DNA of 64,000 nt from Opitutales bacterium (GCA_020831525.1 JAFIGH010000002.1:1-64000), one strand, 5' to 3'. Shown: positions 9,056 through 17,129, counted from the first letter of the stretch. The notes: generated from the sequence alone by a model not told the origin. Program-made: numbers and translations.

Positions 9056-9069
9056 TGCATAAATCTGCA
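9056..9069 (-). promoter_or_regulatory. Putative LacI operator, TonB receptor gene
   Basis: TGCATAAATCTGCA: 12 of 14 match to TGCATAATTATGCA. On the minus strand it lies about 8 bp upstream of TTGACC (9042-9047), a possible -35 element, in front of the receptor gene. Confidence 0.6.
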
Positions 9070-9070
9070 T

Positions 9071-9098
9071 AAAAAAAACGCCCGCGGGCACGCGGGCG
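9071..9098 (-). terminator. Rho-independent terminator
   Basis: Stem CGCCCGCG / CGCGGGCG (9079-9086 and 9091-9098) with a 4-base loop, followed on the minus strand by eight T. It ends the unit containing the first GH16 and the 280-aa secreted protein. Confidence 0.85.
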
Positions 9099-9146
9099 TC
9101 TCTTACGGGTGCGGAAAGAGTATCCGCGCCACCGGTTGCCCGGCCG

Positions 9147-9989
9147 TTACCGCATGAGAAAAGCCCACGCGCCGGAGAATTCCTCCCCCGGATCGGGCAT
9201 GTAGACCCAGCGGGCGAGGTCGAAGACATATACCCAAGGGGCGTGGGCGACGTGCAGAACGCCGAGAAAGTCTCCCGTGTCGACATTGCCGTTGGCGTCG
9301 ACGAGCATGCCCGCGTAGAACACGTCCGGCTCACCATTGGCTTCACCTTCGATAAACGCCTCGATGTTACGGAAGGTAATCGTCCCGGAGTCCATGTCGC
9401 TGCCGTCGAACTCCGTCGTGATTTCGAAGCCGACCTGCAGGACCTGGAAGCTGTCGTCGACCGAGAGATCGGGGAAGGTGACGCTCAGCTCAAAGGGTTC
9501 GTTGACCGGACCGATGTTGTGGAACTGCGTGTGGTCGGGCTTGGTTTGGAACTCCCAGCCAAGCTCGTTGAAGCCGAGCATCTTGACGAAGGCGCGCACG
9601 ATCATGTTGGACGTGTCGGCACCCGTCCGCGTGGCGCTGGCTTCGCCGCGGAAGACGATGACGTCGCCCGCCTCGAAAAGTTCGTTCGCCGTGGGGCTTC
9701 CCACCGGACCGGCACCGAACTCCTGGAAGAGAAACGACTCGATCTTGTCGCTCGTTTCATCGTCCCATGACATGAAGGTGACGGCATCGCCGTCGATGGA
9801 GACCCGGTCGGGCACATCGAGGGTGGCAAAACCGACCCATTCGGTGACGGGCTGGAACTGGTTGGCCCCGGCGATCCAGTCTCCGTCTACGGAAAAGTCG
9901 TTCGGGTCGACAAGGAGCGGGGTGTTGGCTTGCGCAAAGGCGGCGCAGAGGACACCTGCGAGGGTAAGCATGTGGATTCGTTTTTTCAT
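9147..9989 (-). CDS. Secreted protein with W/Y-rich C-terminal module, 280 aa
   Basis: Signal peptide (MKKRIHMLTLAGVLCAAFAQA). Residues about 25-215 are beta-rich and resemble a jelly-roll carbohydrate-binding domain, but no family is certain. The last 50 residues form a Trp/Tyr-rich module, VDTGDFLGVLHV then PWVYVFDLARWVYMPDPGEE, closely matching the tail of the GH16 enzyme encoded just upstream (DTGDWLGLLFV, PWVYSPSLGWLYLPESGEE). The gene begins 33 bp after that GH16 gene on the same strand and is followed by a terminator, so the two form an operon. A role in glucan binding at the surface is inferred from context. Confidence 0.8.
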   Translation of the reverse strand: MKKRIHMLTLAGVLCAAFAQANTPLLVDPNDFSVDGDWIAGANQFQPVTEWVGFATLDVPDRVSIDGDAVTFMSWDDETSDKIESFLFQEFGAGPVGSPTANELFEAGDVIVFRGEASATRTGADTSNMIVRAFVKMLGFNELGWEFQTKPDHTQFHNIGPVNEPFELSVTFPDLSVDDSFQVLQVGFEITTEFDGSDMDSGTITFRNIEAFIEGEANGEPDVFYAGMLVDANGNVDTGDFLGVLHVAHAPWVYVFDLARWVYMPDPGEEFSGAWAFLMR

Positions 9990-10022
9990 TGTGTTATCGT
10001 ATTATGGGTTGAAACAAAATTC

Positions 10023-11180
10023 TCATTCATTGGCGGCGTGCCGGGGAGCCCATAGCCAGTCGCCGACGGATTCTTCACCGCTCTCCGGCAGGTAGAGCCA
10101 TCCGAGGGAGGGCGAGTAGACCCACGGGTCTTCCTCGACAAAGAGGAGGCCGAGCCAGTCGCCCGTGTCGGCATAACCAGAGGGGCCGAGGGGCCAACCG
10201 CGCCACTCCGCAGCCGCTTCGGCCGGTGCGTAGACGCGAATGTATTCCACCTCCATGCGCTGCGGCCACTCGCCGTCGTGGTCGATGCCCGAAAGACCGT
10301 AGGGCGAGACGCCCGGGTATAAGTCGGTATTGAAATGTCCTCCCCAGGTGCCGCCCACGGCGATGTTGAGGAGCAGGTGAAACGGTTGGTCAAAGGGCCA
10401 GATTTCGAAAACCTCTTCCGGCGGCGGCGGATTGCGTGAGGGAATGAGAGACTCCTTTGTCACGGAAAAGTAGACCTCTCCGTCGACATCCATTTCGATG
10501 CCTTCTTCGGTCCACACCATCGTATATGTGTGGAACTCGTCGCTGGCGGAGGTCAGAAGCGTGCTCCCGCCGGTCGGGGCGGCAGTGGTGGGCATGCCGT
10601 TGCGCAGCTTCGTGTGCAGCGTGCCGTGAATGTTTTCGGGGATGCCCCCGTAAACCTCGTGGAAGACGGGATCGGTCTCGTAGCCGACATGTTCCATAAT
10701 GTCGATCTCGCCGTTGTCCGGCCAGAAGGCCCCCGGAAAGACGGCGTTTTCCGATAGCATCCAGATCGCCGGCCACGTGCCCGTCGTGTTCGGAATGCGC
10801 GCCCGCACCTCGAAGCGACCGTATTGCCACGCATGCAATCCGCGCGTGACAAGCCGGGCCGAGGTATAAATTGGCGAGCGGGAACTATCGGTGTCCTGCT
10901 GGACTTCAATGATGAGGCGGCCGTCCTCCACCCGCACATTCTCCGGGTCGCTTGTGTAGGTCTGCACTTCGTTATTGCCCCAGCCCCCCGCGCCAAGGTC
11001 GTAGGTCCAGTTCTCCGGATTCGGTGCTCCGTCCACGTCAAATTCGTCCGACCACACCAATTCCCAGCCTGCGGGGACGGAAGCTGCCGCAGCATGCGCC
11101 GCGGCGGCGCTCAGGATCACGACGGAAACGGAAAGGAGTGACGCGAGGTTTCGGGTAGAGTCATGGGGTATCCAAGACAT
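10023..11180 (-). CDS. GH16 beta-glucanase (laminarinase type) with W/Y-rich tail
   Basis: About 385 aa from the ATG at 11180. An alternative ATG at 11189 falls inside the operator. Signal peptide ends near AAAHAAAAS. The catalytic domain starts with WELVWSDEFDVDG; the GH16 active site is NGEIDIMEHVG (nucleophile and acid/base Glu flank Asp), preceded by GTWPAIWMLSE. This is the laminarinase subgroup pattern of beta-1,3(4)-glucanases, which cleave glucan internally. After the lectin-like fold (ends MEVEYIRVYAP) comes a 50-residue W/Y-rich module shared with the next gene. The putative -10 region and operator (11185-11198) sit directly against the start codon, so the mRNA may have almost no leader. 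Confidence 0.9.
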   Translation of the reverse strand: MSWIPHDSTRNLASLLSVSVVILSAAAAHAAAASVPAGWELVWSDEFDVDGAPNPENWTYDLGAGGWGNNEVQTYTSDPENVRVEDGRLIIEVQQDTDSSRSPIYTSARLVTRGLHAWQYGRFEVRARIPNTTGTWPAIWMLSENAVFPGAFWPDNGEIDIMEHVGYETDPVFHEVYGGIPENIHGTLHTKLRNGMPTTAAPTGGSTLLTSASDEFHTYTMVWTEEGIEMDVDGEVYFSVTKESLIPSRNPPPPEEVFEIWPFDQPFHLLLNIAVGGTWGGHFNTDLYPGVSPYGLSGIDHDGEWPQRMEVEYIRVYAPAEAAAEWRGWPLGPSGYADTGDWLGLLFVEEDPWVYSPSLGWLYLPESGEESVGDWLWAPRHAANE

Positions 11181-11184
11181 AGGC

Positions 11185-11198
11185 TGCATAATTATGTA
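11185..11198 (-). promoter_or_regulatory. Putative LacI operator, GH16 operon
   Basis: TGCATAATTATGTA, one mismatch from a perfect palindrome. On the minus strand TTGACC (about 11206-11211) lies upstream with AT-rich DNA between, so the site would cover the -10 region, a repressor-like position. Confidence 0.7.
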
Positions 11199-11417
11199 TT
11201 TTTTTGAGGGGTCAAGGGAAAATGGAGGATTTTCCAAAAATTATTGATGGGCTATAACGGGCTTGAAGCGAACAAACGCTTGAATATACGACAGACGCTG
11301 CCGTAGTGGATGCACCGGCAGCGCAATAGCCCGCGCTCCGGCATTCGCGCGAATAATCGCGCATGTCGGCGCTTCGGGTCCTGCACCTCCGTCGCCGGTC
11401 GCATTGTCGTGGCGCGG

Positions 11418-14393
11418 CTACAGCGACCTGAGGTAGGCGACAAGGGCGTCGCGCTCTTGCGTGGTCATTGTACGGAACTCCTCGCGTGCCCCTTCGGCTT
11501 CGCCGCCGTGCCAGAGAATGGCCTCTTCCAGTGTGCGGGCGCGTCCGTCGTGAAGGTAGGCTTCCTCGCCGCCGACGGCTGCCGTGTGGCCGATGTTCCA
11601 AAGGGGAGCGGTGCGCCACTCCGATCCACCCGCCGTGCCCTCGCCGAGGTTGTCCGCGAGGTCCGGCCCCATGTCGTGGAGGAGCAGATCGGTGTAGGGG
11701 CGGATGGTCTGGTTGCGGAGTTCGGCGGAGGGGTGGTACGGCCCCGTCGTCAGCTCCGGCACGTGGCACTGCACGCAGCCTGCCCGCACGAACATTTCGT
11801 GGCCGAGGATCGTCACCGGGCTGTTGAGATCGCGCCGCGCCTGCACACCGAGCACGGCGATGTAGAGGGTGAGGTCGTCGAGGTCTTTGTCGTTGAGTTC
11901 GGGTCCGTCGTATCCGGGATAGACCGTGGTCGTCACGCCCATGTCGTTGTAGAAGGCGGAGGCAACCTGCTGGCGCAGGTTGGCGGAGCCGCCCTTGTGG
12001 CCGAAGCGCCCGAGGCGCGGATCGCCTGTCTCGGGGTCGGTCACGATGCGCGGGCGGCCGGAGATGCCGTCGTTGCTGTCATCGTCCGGATCGGCAAGGG
12101 CAAGGATGGTTTCCTCGGCGACGGCTTCGAGGAGGCCGAGTCCGACGAGGGGACGCGCCATACGCACGGAGTAAAATTCCGGGGCTTCGCCTTCAAAGGT
12201 GTATTCCGGCTTGCGGAGTTCGTAGGGCGTTCCGTCGCCGTATTGGCCGTCGATGTAGGTGTAGCCGGAAATGCGCACGGTTGCCTCGGGCGTTCCCGTG
12301 GTCGATTGCGTCTGCACGGTCTCACCGAGGACCGGGTGCGGCGTGCCGGCGGCGTCCGCCCCGGCGCGGATGACGGCAAAGTGCATCGGTTCACCCACCG
12401 GTGACGGGAAGGAGCGGCCGTTATTGACATGGCATTCCACGCAACTGCGCGCGTTGAAGGCGGGCCCGAGTTTGCCGATGTGCTCGGTGAATGCGGGGTT
12501 GCCCGGTTCCGAGTGTGAGCCGTCACCGAAATCGGTGTGGTGCAGGCGGCGGCCGAGGAGAAAGGCCTCCGCGCTCTGGGGGGCGGCGTTTCCGGCAAAC
12601 TGCTTGAAGAGGTGCTCCGGTTCGTGCGTATAGCGGTAGGGAAGTGTTGTTTCGCCCCCGAGCCAACCTTCTTCGGGAATGGGATAGGAATCCAGTCGCT
12701 CCCCTTGATTATTGTAGGGGAGACCGGCGGTTTGGGCCGTTTGCCATGGCACGATGCCCCGGCCGACAATGTAGAGTAGAGTGGTGCCGTAGTAGTTGGT
12801 GCGTCCGTTTGCCGGTCCGTCGAGGAAGAGGCTGATTTCCATTTCAATGCGGTCACCCATCTGGAGCGCACGGTTGAACTGGTGGTTGCGGTCGATCGTC
12901 ACCGAGTAGGTGTTGGTGGCCGGGTCGATGAGGGTTCCCAAGGTGTTGAAGTGGTATTCGGCAACCGTCCCCAGTCCGCGGAAAAACACTCTGAATTCCG
13001 GGGCACTGAGCGGAATGACGGTGGTGTAATTGTAGGTGATCGTCGTTCCGCCCTTGGCGACGCGGTCGATGATTTCCACGCCCAGCGTGCGCTCTTCCCA
13101 GTAAAAGGGCAGGAAGTGGTCGTAGGCATCAAAGTTGTTCACCGGGACCGTCCCGGTCCCTTCGCGGGCATGGCGGTCGCGCGCCCTGTCCCCGATGTAG
13201 GTGATCAGGGCTTCGTCCGTTTCTATCTGGTAATCCGGCTCCAGCGGCGTTGACGCGCTGAAGAGCGGAACAATGTCGAAAGGTCCAATGGGATCGCCGG
13301 GTTCCCCGGGGTCTGTCGGTTCTCCGGGGAAACCGATGCGCATGAAGACTGCGTTCGATGTCATCGGCACAACGACGGAGCGCGTGGCGCCCGTGCCTGT
13401 GACGACCGGTCCGAACGGGCTCCACGAGGCGGGATCGCCCGGATTGTGCGACACCATGGGTTGGTAGGGCACTCCGGTGCGCGAGAGCCAGCTGATCTCG
13501 AGGACGCGTTGCCGTTCCGGTTCGAGAACGAACGTCTCACCCGGCGTGGGCTCGTCGGTCGAAGCCAGCGAAACATCGTCGATGAATACCTCGCCCTCGC
13601 CGCCGGCGACCGCGCCGGTGACGAACCGGAACCGTATGAGCGCGTCGGTCGCGCCGACCGGGGCCGCCAACCCGTCCACGCGGATCTCCTGCCACGAGCC
13701 TGTCGTCGCCGTGAAATTCACCAAACCGGTGCCGTCCGCGACACCGCCGTCGGCGTTCAGCCACTGCACTTCATACTGCTGGATGTAGCTTGGGCCCACG
13801 CTGACCTGCTTTGCATGAAATGAAAAATCGTAGGTTTTACCGCCTGTGACAGCCGAGCCCGCCTCGGACAAACGCTGTGAGAGCAGTCCCTCGTTGGCGG
13901 AAGCCGTCGTATTGATGATGCGCGCGCGCATGCTGTAGCTTCCCGTGCGGGCGTCCGCATCGCTGCGGACCGGCGGCTGCGATGCGACCGCCGTCCAGTC
14001 CTCCGCCTGCGGACCGGAGCCTTCTTCAAAGCCGCCGTTCACGACAATGGACGGACCCGCGGCGGAGCCGGGCACCGTTTCCAGAATCCGGTAGTGGCGC
14101 GGCCCAGGCGCGTCAAAGTCGTTGACAGAAAGCATGCCGCCGCTGCCGGAGCGGACCGCGCCAAGGTTGTTCCATGGGCCTGATGCCGTCGCCGCCCATT
14201 GCGCTTGGTAGGTGCGCCCGGTCTGCGAGGGCCAGCTGAGGCTTTGTCCCGGCCGCGCCTCCGGTGTGTCCGGCATGCTGTGAGCCACAAAGGGCAGAAA
14301 GCCGGCGAAGATCAGGAGCGAAACGGCATGCGGCATGCGGCGGATCAGCCGAAGAGTGAAGCTGCGGGGACTGGAGGGGCTAATGGAGTGCAT
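11418..14393 (-). CDS. Di-haem oxidoreductase (DHOR/DUF1111) with carbohydrate-binding-like domain
   Basis: 991 aa from 14393; this start keeps a basic n-region (RLIRR) before the hydrophobic core (VSLLIFAGFLPFVAHS). Residues about 45-105 and 285-355 are two related beta modules (LSWPSQTGRTYQAQW and ISWLSRTGVPYQP). Residues about 110-275 (VVNGGFEEGSGPQAEDW to EVFIDDVSLAS) look like a CBM4/9-type jelly-roll. From about residue 385 is a di-haem oxidoreductase with two haem sites, CVECH (about 650) and CVQCH (about 873), and GHEMFVRAGCVQCH typical of the family. Members are related to MauG and cytochrome c peroxidases. An operator-like palindrome overlaps the start codon, so the redox enzyme is co-regulated with glucan-degrading genes. 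Substrate unknown. Confidence 0.85.
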   Translation of the reverse strand: MHSISPSSPRSFTLRLIRRMPHAVSLLIFAGFLPFVAHSMPDTPEARPGQSLSWPSQTGRTYQAQWAATASGPWNNLGAVRSGSGGMLSVNDFDAPGPRHYRILETVPGSAAGPSIVVNGGFEEGSGPQAEDWTAVASQPPVRSDADARTGSYSMRARIINTTASANEGLLSQRLSEAGSAVTGGKTYDFSFHAKQVSVGPSYIQQYEVQWLNADGGVADGTGLVNFTATTGSWQEIRVDGLAAPVGATDALIRFRFVTGAVAGGEGEVFIDDVSLASTDEPTPGETFVLEPERQRVLEISWLSRTGVPYQPMVSHNPGDPASWSPFGPVVTGTGATRSVVVPMTSNAVFMRIGFPGEPTDPGEPGDPIGPFDIVPLFSASTPLEPDYQIETDEALITYIGDRARDRHAREGTGTVPVNNFDAYDHFLPFYWEERTLGVEIIDRVAKGGTTITYNYTTVIPLSAPEFRVFFRGLGTVAEYHFNTLGTLIDPATNTYSVTIDRNHQFNRALQMGDRIEMEISLFLDGPANGRTNYYGTTLLYIVGRGIVPWQTAQTAGLPYNNQGERLDSYPIPEEGWLGGETTLPYRYTHEPEHLFKQFAGNAAPQSAEAFLLGRRLHHTDFGDGSHSEPGNPAFTEHIGKLGPAFNARSCVECHVNNGRSFPSPVGEPMHFAVIRAGADAAGTPHPVLGETVQTQSTTGTPEATVRISGYTYIDGQYGDGTPYELRKPEYTFEGEAPEFYSVRMARPLVGLGLLEAVAEETILALADPDDDSNDGISGRPRIVTDPETGDPRLGRFGHKGGSANLRQQVASAFYNDMGVTTTVYPGYDGPELNDKDLDDLTLYIAVLGVQARRDLNSPVTILGHEMFVRAGCVQCHVPELTTGPYHPSAELRNQTIRPYTDLLLHDMGPDLADNLGEGTAGGSEWRTAPLWNIGHTAAVGGEEAYLHDGRARTLEEAILWHGGEAEGAREEFRTMTTQERDALVAYLRSL

Positions 14394-14402
14394 AAGTGTG
14401 TA
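14389..14402 (-). promoter_or_regulatory. Putative LacI operator, di-haem oxidoreductase gene
   Basis: TGCATAAGTGTGTA, 11 of 14 to the consensus; overlaps the ATG at 14393, with TATACA just upstream as a possible -10. Confidence 0.5.
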
Positions 14403-14484
14403 TAATCAGGTAATAGGGGTGTGGGGCAAGGGAAAAATCAGCTCTCCATGAGAATTTTCTGTGACCGGAAGGGAAAACAATACA

Positions 14485-14512
14485 GGCCGGTGTCCCGCAA
14501 GGAGCACCGGCC
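14485..14512 (-). terminator. Terminator of the 210-aa PEP-CTERM gene
   Basis: Stem GGCCGGTG / CACCGGCC (14485-14492, 14505-14512), loop of 12, followed on the minus strand by TGTATTGTTTTCC. Paralogous to the hairpin at 15477-15502. Confidence 0.65.
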
Positions 14513-14541
14513 CGTTTGATAAACCGAAAACACTCTTGAAG

Positions 14542-15174
14542 TCAGGAGCGCTTCGCGCGGCGCCGTGCGGCGACGAGCCCGAGCGCGAGGAGGCCGAGCA
14601 AAGCGGCGTAGACCGAGGGCTCGGGGATGGCGGTAACGGTAATGTTGTCAATGGTGACGCCTCCGCCTGATCCGTCAAAAGCGCCGGTCACCAAGTTGAA
14701 TTCGAGGAACAGAGTATCCGCATTGGCGGGAACGCCGGATACGTCGAGTTGAATTGTCGTGAAATCAGCTGTGAGTTGGTTTTCAAGATTGAAGAAGTTT
14801 ACCGCATTGCTCGCACCGCCCGGGCCCATCGTGTTCGTGAGTAGGTGAAATACACCACCGACCAAGGGTTGCGAGATGCGCGCATCGAACTCAATCACAA
14901 GCGAATCCATACCCATAAAGTCCGTTCCAGGCAATGGATTCTGAAAGGCAAAATTGAGTCCCGGACCATCGGAGAAGCCCGCGATTTCCATAGCTCCTCC
15001 CGGATTGCCGCCCGTTTCGAGCCAAGTCTTGTTGTCGTTGGTTGCACTAGCGACGGGATTCCATGCGTCGATGGACAAAGCATCTTCGAAGGTTTCGTTG
15101 AAGATTACGGATGCGGATAAGGAGAGGGCGCAGGACAGCGTTCCCGTGGTGATAATGGATAGGAGTTTCATCAT
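14542..15174 (-). CDS. PEP-CTERM protein, 210 aa
   Basis: Signal peptide MMKLLSIITTGTLSCALSLS; a beta-sandwich middle (VIFNETFEDALSIDAWNPV near residue 23; GGGVTIDNITVTAI near 175), and a PEP-CTERM tail IPEPSVYAALLGLLALGLVA then ARRRAKRS. The fold pattern (start with a fold-opening FNETFED, end with IDNITV) is that of carbohydrate-binding or lectin-like jelly-rolls exported with exosortase tails. It lies next to a decayed copy of itself, and each has its own terminator hairpin and operator-like palindrome. The presumed operator is at 15243-15256, in the leader region. Confidence 0.85.
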   Translation of the reverse strand: MMKLLSIITTGTLSCALSLSASVIFNETFEDALSIDAWNPVASATNDNKTWLETGGNPGGAMEIAGFSDGPGLNFAFQNPLPGTDFMGMDSLVIEFDARISQPLVGGVFHLLTNTMGPGGASNAVNFFNLENQLTADFTTIQLDVSGVPANADTLFLEFNLVTGAFDGSGGGVTIDNITVTAIPEPSVYAALLGLLALGLVAARRRAKRS

Positions 15175-15242
15175 ATTTTATAGGTTTTGGATTGGTTTTG
15201 AACGATGTCGCGTGGAAGGAGTTACCGTCACGACGCTGGATA

Positions 15243-15256
15243 TGCAAATATATGCA
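15243..15256 (-). promoter_or_regulatory. Putative LacI operator, 210-aa PEP-CTERM gene
   Basis: TGCAAATATATGCA: outer TGCA ends are inverted; reads TGCATATATTTGCA toward the gene. TTGACT lies upstream on the minus strand (about 15267-15272). Confidence 0.6.
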
Positions 15257-15465
15257 CAAGTTGGAGTCAAGGCATGTTTTTCCTTTTTTGCAAAATTCTG
15301 CCACCGGGCACACCGGAGATCGCTGCGCGTGCGCACTTCTATACTGGATTTTAGAAGCCGAGCGATCCGCCTTCAGGCCAAAAGACGCTTTGGCGGGATC
15401 TTTTTGAGGGGCCGGGTTTTTCAAGATATGCAATAAAATACAAATATTGAAAATAGAGGCATTGG

Positions 15466-15502
15466 CAAAGAAAAAAGCCGGTGCTCGGCATGGAGCACCG
15501 GC
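15466..15502 (-). terminator. Strong terminator behind the PEP-CTERM pseudogene
   Basis: Perfect 10-bp stem GCCGGTGCTC / GAGCACCGGC (15477-15486, 15493-15502), 6-base loop, followed on the minus strand by TTTTTTCTTT. Better preserved than the equivalent hairpin of the intact paralogue. Confidence 0.88.
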
Positions 15503-15534
15503 CCGGTGGATAAACCAAGAACGCTGGAAGTCAG

Positions 15535-15873
15535 TCAGGAGCGCTTCGCGCGGCGGCGCGCGAGAACGAATCCGAGCGCGGGCAGGCCGATCAACGCAGC
15601 GTAGACCGAGCGCTCGGGGATGGTTGTGACTTGCATTGTCGATAGCAATGGCACCGCCGGCGTCATCCACGGCACCGCCTGCGATTTCGAACTGAAGAAA
15701 CATTGCGTCGGCATTCGGCGGAACGCTGATTGTATTGACGGGATCGGGATCGTTTAAGTCTCCGAACTGCAACCCGTTGAAGCTGTCGACGGAAATGTCG
15801 CCTTGGGTTGCGCCGAAATGGAAAGGGCGCAGGCCGTAGTCCCGAGAGTGAAGATGGATAGGAATTCCATCAT
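15535..15873 (-). pseudogene. Decayed duplicate of the 210-aa PEP-CTERM gene
   Basis: Three pieces align to the intact neighbour but in different frames. The start (15873) gives MMEFLSIFTLGTTACALSIS, matching MMKLLSIITTGTLSCALSLS. A middle piece reads VPPNADAMFLQFEIAGGAV and DDAGGAIAIDN, matching VPANADTLFLEFNLVTGAF and DGSGGGVTIDN. The end reads VTTIPERSVYAALIGLPALG then FVLARRRAKRS and stops at 15535-15537. So most of the jelly-roll is deleted and at least two frameshifts separate the parts; the PEP motif itself has become PER. The terminator and operator were duplicated with it. Confidence 0.85.
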
Positions 15874-15943
15874 AGTATTTTTTGGTTATGCATTGATTTC
15901 GGATGCGCGTCAGGATACCGATTTGCATCCATGATGCCTTTCA

Positions 15944-15957
15944 TGCAAAATTATGCA
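15944..15957 (-). promoter_or_regulatory. Putative LacI operator in front of the PEP-CTERM pseudogene
   Basis: TGCAAAATTATGCA, one base from the perfect palindrome TGCATAATTATGCA. Retained although the gene behind it is broken. Confidence 0.65.
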
Positions 15958-16135
15958 TACAAGGAGGCGCAAGATTCTTTTCTCTTTTCCGTACGAGATT
16001 CCGTCAGGGATTTCCGCGGAAGCCGCTGCGGGCGGCCTTTCTCAGCCTCATTAGCGGGGTCAAAAATACGTGGGAAAGTAGCTGAGGGCTTGGTTAAGGT
16101 GTGAAAATCCGGATTTGTTTCTTGACGGCGAATCA

Positions 16136-16149
16136 TACGTAAGTATGCA
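16136..16149 (+). promoter_or_regulatory. Putative LacI operator, second GH16 operon
   Basis: TACGTAAGTATGCA, 11 of 14 to the consensus and overlapping a perfect CATAC-GTAA-GTATG palindrome (16134-16147). It lies between TTGACG (16122-16127, possible -35) and the gene, a repressor-like position. Confidence 0.6.
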
Positions 16150-16208
16150 TCATCAATTATAGCTTTCGCCGCCCCCGCCTGTTGGTGCGACATTCAACCC
16201 CGCTCCCG

Positions 16209-17120
16209 ATGATTACGATTCCTGTGAACAAACGCTTCACCGCCGCCCGCCGCAGGGCGGTGGCCGTCCTTTTCCCCGCGGTTCTCGCCGCGTCCGTAGC
16301 GGCGGGCACCGATTGGCGCCTCGTCTGGTCCGATGAGTTCGAGACGGACGGTTTGCCCGACCCCGCGAAGTGGGGCTATGACCTCGGCACCGGCGCCTCC
16401 GTCGGCCTCGTTGGGTGGGGAAACAATGAAGCCCAGTACTACACCGACCGCACCGAGAACGCGCGGGTCGAGAACGGCATCCTCATCATCGAGGCGAGGC
16501 GCGAGCAAATGCAGAACTCGCAGTACACCTCCGCGCGTATGGTCACGCGCAACCGCGGCGATTGGCTCTACGGGCGAATCGAGGTGCGGGCGAAAATGCC
16601 CTATGGGCGGGGCACATGGCCGGCGATCTGGATGCTGCCGACGGACTGGGAGTACGGCGGATGGCCGCACAGCGGTGAAATCGACATCATGGAGCACGTG
16701 GGCTTTGACCACGGGCGTGTCCACGGCACGGTCCATACCGATGCATTCAATCACATGCAAGGCACGGAGCGCGGCGGGTCCACCATGGTCCCGGACCTGC
16801 ATGAGGCGTTTTACACCTACGCCATTGAGTGGGACGAGGACCGCATCCGGTGGTTCGTCGATGATGTGGAGTATTTCGAATTTGAGCGCCAGGACGGGTG
16901 GGGCAGTTCGGAGTGGCCCTTTGACCGGCGGTTCCACCTTATTCTCAATATCGCCATCGGCGGGAACTGGGGTGGTCAGCAGGGGATCGACAACGACATT
17001 TTTCCGCAGCGCATGGAAGTTGAGTATGTGCGCGTTTTTGAGGCCGCCGACGCGGCTGAACCGGAACCCGTGCGCGGTGCGTGGATCCATTTCTTCAATC
17101 CCGGCTACGAGGGAAACTGA
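16209..17120 (+). CDS. GH16 beta-glucanase (laminarinase type)
   Basis: About 303 aa from the ATG at 16209 (an upstream ATG at 16182 is possible). Signal peptide through VLAASVAAG. Catalytic domain from WRLVWSDEFETDGLPD to MEVEYVRVFEAA, with GTWPAIWMLP and the active site SGEIDIMEHVGF (two Glu around Asp). The enzyme should hydrolyse beta-1,3 or mixed-linkage glucan internally. Unlike its paralogue at 10-11 kb, it stops soon after the catalytic domain (RGAWIHFFNPGYEGN) and has lost, or never had, the W/Y-rich tail. It leads an operon with the lipoprotein glycosidase (9 bp gap) and probably the phosphorylase. Confidence 0.92.
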   Translation: MITIPVNKRFTAARRRAVAVLFPAVLAASVAAGTDWRLVWSDEFETDGLPDPAKWGYDLGTGASVGLVGWGNNEAQYYTDRTENARVENGILIIEARREQMQNSQYTSARMVTRNRGDWLYGRIEVRAKMPYGRGTWPAIWMLPTDWEYGGWPHSGEIDIMEHVGFDHGRVHGTVHTDAFNHMQGTERGGSTMVPDLHEAFYTYAIEWDEDRIRWFVDDVEYFEFERQDGWGSSEWPFDRRFHLILNIAIGGNWGGQQGIDNDIFPQRMEVEYVRVFEAADAAEPEPVRGAWIHFFNPGYEGN

Positions 17121-17129
17121 GGGCGGAGA

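Larger units (their letters stand above)
15175..15534. other. Gap between PEP-CTERM gene and its decayed copy
   Basis: Holds the leader and operator (15243-15256) of the 210-aa PEP-CTERM gene and, at its far end, the strong terminator (15466-15502) of the decayed copy. Nothing coding is seen; the middle (about 15300-15420) has no recognisable structure. Confidence 0.6.
15874..16208. other. Divergent promoter region, PEP-CTERM pseudogene / second GH16
   Basis: 335 bp between the decayed PEP-CTERM copy (leftward) and the second GH16 (rightward). Each side keeps its own operator-like palindrome (15944-15957 and 16136-16149). No reading frame of interest. Confidence 0.6.
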
